Origin: Elephas maximus indicus
Lineage: Eukaryota > Chordata > Mammalia > Proboscidea > Elephantidae
DNA length: 64,000 nucleotides
Direction: 5' to 3'
NCBI RefSeq assembly: GCF_024166365.1
Contig: NC_064835.1
Span: forward strand, 60,430,607-60,494,606
Made by a program: the position numbers and the translations under genes. Below the pieces are notes generated by a model. That model was not told where the DNA came from. It searched no databases and saw nothing but the letters and a program-made list of their open reading frames with translations. Below are positions 58,178-64,000 of the stretch, one piece after another (the first letter of the stretch is position 1; every line of letters begins with the position of its first letter).

Positions 58178-58345
58178 GGGAGTAGTTAATTCCAAATGTT
58201 CAATGTGGGAAAAATAGTATGAGCAATGTAGTCAGTTCAGGGAAAACATGGTGTCGTTTGGAGGGCCAGCATTATGAGGAAATAACCCAGGTAGGAAGGA
58301 GCAAATGAAGAGACCCAGGTATGAAAATACACAAGGCATTTTCAA

Positions 58346-58523
58346 CATCCGGTTATTGTTAGTAGCCATTGAGTCCCGTCAATGTGTTGTCTAATAGAAC
58401 TGCTCCATAGGGTTTACTTGGCTGTAATCTCAACAGAAGCAGATCTTCAGCAGCACTGCTGGGTAGATTTGAACCGCCAACATTTAGGTTAGCAGATGAG
58501 CACAAAATGTTTGTGCCACCTAT
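58346..58523 (-). mobile_element. AfroSINE with RTE-like tail, antisense
   Basis: 'gttattgttagtagccattg', 'tagaactgctccatagggtt' and head 'caacatttaggttagcagat'. The tail repeats the (GTT)-TAG junction seen in RTE. Confidence 0.82.
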
Positions 58524-58585
58524 CTAGAATGGCTATTATGTAAAACATTTAAGTGTCCCTTGGAAGACAAGTCTCCTCTGGCAGA

Positions 58586-58876
58586 GTTTTTGTTGTTAGC
58601 TGCTGTCTAGGTCCTGCACGACCCCATTATCAGTTATGGATCAGGCCACTGTCATTCATAGGGTTTTCATTAGCTGATTTTCAGAAGTAGATCTCCAGGC
58701 CTTTCTTCCTAGTCCGTGTTAGCCTGGAAGTTCCCCAAAACCTGTTCAAAGTCACAGAAAGACACAAGCCTCCACTAACAGGCAAGTGGTCGCTGCTCTT
58801 GAGGTGCATTGGCCAGGAATCAAACCTGGGTTCCTTGCAGGAATGGCAAGAATTCTACCACTGAACCACCAACGCC
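58586..58876 (-). mobile_element. tRNA-Gly-headed SINE with RTE-like tail, antisense
   Basis: The 71-bp head (58806-58876) is tRNA-Gly-like. Read on the minus strand it has 'ggcgttggtggttcagtggt' with an A box (58858-58868) and 'ggtttgattcc' as B box (58816-58826). The acceptor-like end reads 'ggccaatgc', and the anticodon-arm stem cttgc/gcaag still pairs. The loop lacks the invariant T33, so it is not a working tRNA. The body ('agaaaggcctggagatctac', reversed in the window) continues to a tail 'gcagctaacaacaaaaac' like that of RTE. A distinct SINE family from the AfroSINEs around it. Confidence 0.85.
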
Positions 58877-59413
58877 CTACACCCTGTGGCAGAGAGGACC
58901 TGGGAAAAGGATATAGTTGATCAGGTGCATTATTCATTCAGTGAAAGGACATGTCAAAATTATCTTAAATTTACAGGGAGAAATGAAGAGGCAAGACTAG
59001 GAAGTTTTTTTACAAAAAGGTGAATGAGGGGGCTTGTCAGGTTGGGCATGGTCTAATGCCAAGAGTGCATTTTTGGGATCTGATAGCCACATAATGACTT
59101 TGAGATGTTGGGCAAGGTTTTTTAATTTTAACAGATCTCAGCCTTAAAATAGAGAAAATAGTAACCTTCCATGCTTGTTGGGAGGATTACGTAAGATAAT
59201 ACTTGATGCAGAATAGATCCTCACCGAATGGAAACTATTTTTTTTTAATTTTCCCAAATATTAAAACATGGCTTAAAATTACAGTGAATATCACAGTGTA
59301 CCCCTGACACATGGATATAGAGAGAAATAATAGAACAGAAATGAAAACCTGTGAATAAGTAATAATATTAATATATGTAACTGAACTGGACTAAGTAGTG
59401 TATTAAGCAGGAA
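58877..59413. other. Unassigned, single-copy-like
   Basis: No gene or repeat recognised. A T-run lies at about 59239-59246. Confidence 0.35.
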
Positions 59414-59426
59414 ACCATTTGATTTT

Positions 59427-59682
59427 TTAAAATAATTTTTATTGTGCTTTAAGTGAAAGTTTACAAATCAAGTCAGTCTCTCACACAAAAACCCATATAC
59501 ACCTTGTAACACACTCCCAATTATTCTCCCCGTAATGAGACAGCCTGCTCTCTCCCTCCACTCTCTTTTCGTGTCCATTTTGCCAGCTTCTAACCCCCTC
59601 CACCCTCTCATCTCCCCTCCAGGCAGGAGATGCCCACATAGTCTCGTGTCCACCTGATCCAAAAAGCTCACTCCTCACCAGC
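59427..59682 (-). mobile_element. L1 3'UTR part of the U6/L1 chimera
   Basis: About 256 bp from 'ggtgaggagtgagctttttg' (reversed) to the A-tail. Equivalent to 24671-24935. It carries the AATAAA-like signal next to the tail. Confidence 0.92.
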
Positions 59683-59733
59683 AAAAAATGTGGAACGCTT
59701 CACGAGTTTGCGTATCATCCTTGCTCAGGGGCC

Positions 59734-59784
<51 letters not shown>

Positions 59785-59790
59785 GAGCAC
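59683..59790 (-). pseudogene. RNU6: U6 snRNA retropseudogene, full length
   Basis: On the minus strand the 108-nt copy starts 'gtgctcgcttcggcagcaca' and keeps the ACAGAGA box region ('gatacagagaagattagcat'). It ends in six T. U6 pairs with U4 and then with U2 and the 5' splice site in the spliceosome. Against the vertebrate U6 sequence I count four substitutions (in the AGC region of 'ccctgagcaagg', 'gatgatacg', 'caaactcg' and 'ttccacat'), mostly in the 3' half. Upstream there is no TATA box at -25 and only the target duplication, so the Pol III promoter is missing and it is a retropseudogene. Confidence 0.95.
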
Positions 59791-60056
59791 ACCGTTTGAT
59801 TTTCTACCATCCCCTGGTGAACTGGTTTTCTCTAATATTCCTTCTGAGACACTGGATGAAATCTCAGGAAAATTTCAGAATTTCACCAGATGTCCAAAAA
59901 TCCAAAACTTCAATGCTAAATACTAAAATTTTAATCCTTCATCCAAACTAAAACCTCCCTTCTTTATGAACTCTGGTCTGAATCAGGTTCTGTGATCCAC
60001 AAAAGGAAACCGACTCTTGTCGACACCTTCAATATTTCTCCCTACCCTGAACTTCT

Positions 60057-60415
60057 ATCAGTCTTAGAAGAAATACAGTTGGAATGCTCCACAGAAGCAA
60101 GAATAGCAAACCTTCGTCTTACTTACTTTTAACACATCACCAGAAAAGATCAATTGCTAGAAAAGGGCATAATTATTGGTAAAGTAGAGGGTTGCTATGA
60201 GTCGGAATCGACTCGACGGCATTGGTTGGTTTTTTTTAAAATAGAGAGTCAGTGAAAATGTGGAAAACCCTACATGAGATGGACTGACACAATACCTGCA
60301 ACAATGGACTTGGACATCAAAGATTGTGAAGACGGCACAGGACTGGGCAACATTTCCTTTTTGTTATACATAAGGTAGCCATGAGTCGGAGCCAACTTTT
60401 TGGCAACTAACGGTA
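60057..60415 (+). mobile_element. RTE LINE 3' end, interrupted by a SINE scrap
   Basis: 'cttagaagaaatacagttgg', 'acatgagatggactgacaca' and tail 'gagccaactttttggcaact'. Diverged. It is split by 60190-60237. Confidence 0.87.
60181..60246 (+). mobile_element. 44-bp AfroSINE tail insertion with duplication
   Basis: 'ttgctatgagtcggaatcga' to the T-run at 60231 (about 60190-60237). Bracketed by 'aaagtagag' (60181-60189) and 'aaaatagag' (60238-60246). The inserted piece is near consensus while the host RTE is diverged. Confidence 0.85.
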
Positions 60416-60477
60416 AAAATTTTGATCTTCTACTTATGTTCCCCACTGACTCTATCCTTTAGCTCCTCCAGGGATGC

Positions 60478-60987
60478 TATCTTAGTTATCTAGTGCTGCT
60501 ATAACAGAAATACCACAAATGGACGGCTTCAATAAACAGAAATTTATTCTCTCACAGTCTGGTAGGCTAGAAGTCCAAATTCAGGGCATCAGCTCCAGGG
60601 ACGGCTTTCTCTCTCTGTCAGCTCTGGAGGAAGGTCCTTGTCATCAATCTTCCCTTGGTCTAGGAGCTTCTTCACACAGGAACCTCAGCTCCAACGGATG
60701 CACTCTGCTTCTGGCACTGCTTCCTTGGTGGTATGAGGTCCCCATGTTTCTCTGCTCGCTTATCTCTTTTACATCTCTAAAGAGATTGGCTTAAAACTAA
60801 ACCTAATCTTGTAGATTGAGTCCTGCCTCATTGACAAAACTGCCACTAATCACACCTCATCGACTTCATAGAGATAGAATTTACAACACACAGGGAAATC
60901 ACATCAGATGGCAAAATGGTGGACAACCTCACAATACCGGGAATCATGGCCTATCAAAGTTTGGGGGACACAATTCAATTCATGACA
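60478..60987 (-). mobile_element. Solo MaLR-like LTR, sibling of 7870-8438
   Basis: On the minus strand it starts 'tgtcatgaattgaattgtgt' and ends 'agcactagataactaagata'. The target duplication 'gatgc' lies at 60473-60477 and 60988-60992 and is perfect. It shares with the 7870 copy blocks such as 'tccaaattcagggcatcag' and 'cttggtggtatgaggt'. The centre (60780-60900) differs from that copy. No internal region. Confidence 0.88.
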
Positions 60988-60992
60988 GATGC

Positions 60993-61554
60993 AAATGCCC
61001 CAACTGGAGGCCTCCAACTGAGATTTCCTGTATAGACAATGCCTCCTCCATTGGACACTGATCACTCCCCTTCAGCTCCTGTCTTCTTCCAGTGGCCCTG
61101 CTTCAGTCTCAAGGTCAAAATTCCCATCTGTCCCACAGGAAACTCATGACCTTACCAATCAGAAGTCTGTCTTTCTCTTTCTCAATGCTGTCAGAGCAGT
61201 TGGACAACTTCTTATCCTTGGACACATTCAGGAGCACTCACCTCCTCCTCCATGTATGGGGGAGGCCCCAGCACTCTGACTCCATCTTGAGGCATCCTTG
61301 TTTTATTCTTATATAGCCTGGAGAGGATAGGAGCTAATGGTGGCAGAATTTGTTTTGGGCCAGCCATCCTTTTTGCAAGTCTTGCAGAGATAGTCCATGA
61401 ACTTGTTTTTTAACAAGGGGTACATGATATTTATTTTCTCCAGCTTTGAGATCTCACTCAAAACTTCAAAAAAGAAAGAGTTCCATTTTAATATCCGATC
61501 ACATGAGCATTTAATGATGAAGGTTGCAGCACAAATAAGAGCTGATAACAACGA
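60993..61554. other. Unassigned
   Basis: No gene or repeat family recognised. The minus-strand frame 61309-61608 (99 codons) overlaps the MIR and has no domain. Confidence 0.35.
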
Positions 61555-61715
61555 GGTAACATTTATCGATGGATTATTTGTTGCCAGTCGCTGTACAAAC
61601 AGCAACACAGTATTAACTCCCTACAATAGCCCTGTGAGGTAAGAATTGTTAGGAGGAAATTCTGACTCAGAGAGGTTAAGTGATTTGGTTAAGGTCGTAC
61701 GGATAGTAGTTAGGA
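61555..61715 (+). mobile_element. MIR SINE
   Basis: 'ctccctacaatagccctgtg', 'gactcagagaggttaagtga' and 'tggttaaggtcgtacggata' are the MIR core and 3' region. Confidence 0.82.
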
Positions 61716-62150
61716 AAAGAAATAATAATTTATAAAGTACTCTAGGACACTTAATTACCTCATTGGGAAAAAAAAAATAATAATTTTAGGTCCTGTCATC
61801 CACTCAATATCAAAGTAAAGCTTAGAGTTTAATAGTTATACATTAGGAAGTAAAAAAATAAAAGCAAAAATAGAAAATGAATATTTATTAAATTCCTAGA
61901 TGGAGAACATCATTAACGTATACCTGATGAAGAAGAAGGCACCAAAGAAAAAATAGATATAAAGATATCAAATTAAAAAGTTTACGCATCCTTTTATACA
62001 TACCAAAATTAAAAGACAAACCACAAACTGAAGAAAATATTTTCAAAATACATAACAAAGAGAAAAAAAAGAGACATCAGGTTAAATGTGATGATTGATT
62101 ATGCATATTTATCCCGTCTTCTTCCTGAAACCCACTACTTAGTAGGACTC
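61716..62150. other. Unassigned AT-rich stretch
   Basis: A-rich, with runs at 61768-61777. Nothing recognised. Confidence 0.3.
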
Positions 62151-62372
62151 AAGGGGCACATAAGGAGCCCTGGTGACGTAGTGGTTAAGTGCTTGGCTGC
62201 TAACTAAAAGGTCTGCAGTTCGAACCCACTAGCCATACCACTGGAGAAAGATGTGGCGGTCCGTTTCCCTAAAGATTTCAGCCTTGGAAACCCTATGGGG
62301 CAGTTCTACCCTGTCCTATAGGGTCATTATGAGTCAGAATTGATTCGATGGCAACAGGTTTAAGGGGCACAT
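62151..62372 (+). mobile_element. Full-length AfroSINE with target duplication
   Basis: Long form (62162-62361) starting 'aaggagccctggtgacgtag' with head 'ggctgctaactaaaaggtct' and tail 'ttatgagtcagaattgattc'. Perfect 11-bp duplication 'aaggggcacat' at 62151-62161 and 62362-62372. Confidence 0.94.
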
Positions 62373-62999
62373 TTGTACATCTTATAAACCCACAAAGGCA
62401 AAGAGAACAGGAGAGGAAACAATGACAGATAAGAGATTTCAATAAAAATTTGAGAGACAAAAAGTAGACGGAGGAGTGGCCACAAAATAGAAGACTTGAT
62501 GTGGTTACCTGTGGAGGAGGACAATTCCAGTAGCCGGGGGCTCCATGGAACTCTGGAAATGCCCACCATCAGGTTGGCTGGAGCTGAACACAGGAGGAAT
62601 GGATGAAAATCAAGGGCATTGCATCCACCTCACGTGTGGAGTTCCCCATGTCCTGGATTTTGCTGATGGCTTTCCTTATGGCCCGTAAGTTACGTAGGGG
62701 CAACTTTTAGGTTTGTCCAGTGCTGAGGAGTTGCCCAGGATGTGGGCCTTTCAGTGTAGAAATGGGAATTATTGGCCATGCTATGTTTAACATGGCCTCT
62801 GTCCTCTGTATTTCCTTCGTATTAAGAATTGGAAATGGAGGCTTATCTGATTCAGGTTTGTTTTTACAGCAAGACAATTTCTTAGGTGGTGCCAGGCTCT
62901 GTCATTAGAAGAAACACAATGTTTGGTTATGTTTTTTTTGAATGGTGTTAACAGTCACTGATGCTCAATACCTAGATTCATTAATTGCACAGTATTAAA
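62373..62999. other. Unassigned, single-copy-like
   Basis: No gene or repeat family recognised. Confidence 0.35.
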
Positions 63000-63168
63000 A
63001 AACAAAAAACCAAACCCGTTGCAGTCCAGTGGATTCCGACTCATAGTGACCCTATAGGGCAGAGTAGAACTGCCCCATAGAGTTTCCAAGAAGCGCCTGA
63101 TGGATTCAAAGTGCTGACCTTTTGGTCAGCAGCTGTAGAACTTACCCATTTTGCCACCAGGGTTTCTA
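63000..63168 (-). mobile_element. AfroSINE, antisense, short form
   Basis: 'caaaaaaccaaacccgttgc', 'agagtagaactgccccatag' and head 'gaccttttggtcagcagctg', ending 'ccaccagggttt'. Confidence 0.88.
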
Positions 63169-64000
63169 TATTACTATATCGTAATTCTATTATTCTGTCA
63201 TTAGTTATTACGTAAAATACTTCTACAAAGAGAAACTTCTCCCATCAGCTATTTGATTCTTTCCATTAATTTACCACTTTTCAAAATATCAGCTCCCCAG
63301 TATTTTCTAAAATCGACCAATTAGATTTCTTTTATATGCTTATGAGCTCAGGATTTTTAAAATATTTGATGTATTGCAATCCATTGCAGTTATTTTCCTC
63401 TTTGGGGCTCAATTTGTTCCGTCTTTGACTACCAGGGCCTTTTTAAGTGGCCTCCTGAGTCCTTTTGGCATGGTACCATTAGTCACTCAGATGTCCTTGC
63501 TGTTTGATGGTAATATGTTTCATGCCAGGAATCAGTCTTTCCTTTAAGAAACCTTGGTTGCTTCTAATGAGATTGTTATTATTATAAGCATATAATCTGG
63601 CTGCTAGGGGTACTTATTGCTATGGGCTTTGTCATTGTTTCAAGATCTTTTTTTTTAAGATGAATTATGTAATGAATTTAAGATGATACTTTCAGTTCAA
63701 ATTCATAACAGATTTTTGACTTAATCTCTTCTATTGTGCATTTATATGTCCTTTCTCTCGTGCTGGGATTTCTGATTTCAGCAACATGAGGATGGCAGAA
63801 TTAAAATCTCATATACTTACTCATTTGTTTTATCTCACAATACCTACACTGAAGTCTTAGAATAACAATATCGATTTCTACAAGGCACATAATTACTAAA
63901 ACAGTTTAAAAATTTTTCCAGTAATTTCAGCTACAATAACTAGAGCTGTGTAGTGAAAATTACTGTGTTTTAAAGTCACTTGGAATGGTTGCTCTCTGAA
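63169..64000. other. Unassigned AT-rich right flank
   Basis: No gene or repeat family recognised up to the window end. Confidence 0.35.

Larger units (their letters stand above)
59414..59803 (-). mobile_element. U6/L1 chimeric retrocopy with target duplication
   Basis: One insertion composed, on the minus strand, of complete U6 (59790-59683) joined at its oligo-T end to a 5'-truncated L1 3'UTR (59682-59427) and its A-tail. The duplication 'accatttgatttt' (59414-59426) and 'accgtttgatttt' (59791-59803) brackets the entire composite, with 12 of 13 bases matching. U6 begins at the first base inside the duplication. Confidence 0.95.

Noticed and set aside
58806-58876. tRNA-Gly gene on the minus strand
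   Set aside because: The anticodon loop lacks T33, the acceptor stem mismatches, and the sequence continues into a SINE body and RTE-like tail.
59683-59790. Functional U6 gene
   Set aside because: There is no TATA box or upstream proximal element, only a target duplication immediately upstream, and it is fused to L1.

Overview
The window reads as mammalian nuclear DNA from an afrotherian, most likely a paenungulate such as an elephant. It carries many tRNA-derived SINEs with the AfroSINE signature (tail like 'tatgagtcggaatcgactcg' followed by 'acggca'), RTE-clade LINEs ending in 'aacaacaac', an L1 family present in several fairly young copies, and mammal-wide fossils (MIR, L2, MaLR LTRs, MER20, MER5-like DNA transposons). 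The species call is inference from repeat families; no species-diagnostic gene is present. I found no intact host protein-coding gene, CpG-island promoter of a host gene, or spliced exon. Almost every recognisable reading frame belongs to a decayed retroelement.

Layout. 1-7100: single-copy-like DNA with an L1 3'UTR fragment, a run of MER5-like remnants and several antisense SINEs. 7790-8545: a MIR split by a solo MaLR-like LTR with a 5-bp target duplication. 10041-10472: a second, related LTR. 12000-14290: dense nest of RTE and SINE pieces. 14486-22527: one full-length L1 (about 8 kb, minus strand) flanked by an 18-bp target-site duplication, with a GC-rich 5'UTR containing tandem units of about 210 bp, ORF1 broken by one stop, and ORF2 broken by three frameshifts and one stop. 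22680-34025: SINEs, two truncated L1s with clear target duplications, and several RTE pieces. 34026-36885: mostly unassigned. 36886-46312: RTE fossils of 1-2 kb, SINEs, an L1 3' end, L2 fragments and one unidentified 101-codon ORF followed by an A-run. 46313-53570: 49-bp minisatellite, L2, a short L1, an ancient L1 carrying a hairpin, an MLT1-like LTR and two SINEs. 53571-64000: RTE and SINE fossils, MER20, an 81-bp duplication, a tRNA-Gly-headed SINE, a U6 snRNA/L1 chimeric retrocopy, a second LTR of the 7870 type, and more SINEs.

How the parts work together. The elements form two retrotransposition economies. L1 copies (and the U6 passenger at 59683-59790) have A-tails and 9-18 bp target duplications typical of L1 target-primed reverse transcription. 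The AfroSINEs and the tRNA-Gly-headed SINE share their 3' tail with the RTE LINE, which suggests RTE supplied their reverse transcriptase. The two most notable objects are the U6/L1 chimera and a 29-bp-arm inverted duplication inside an ancient L1 that looks like a template-switch event.
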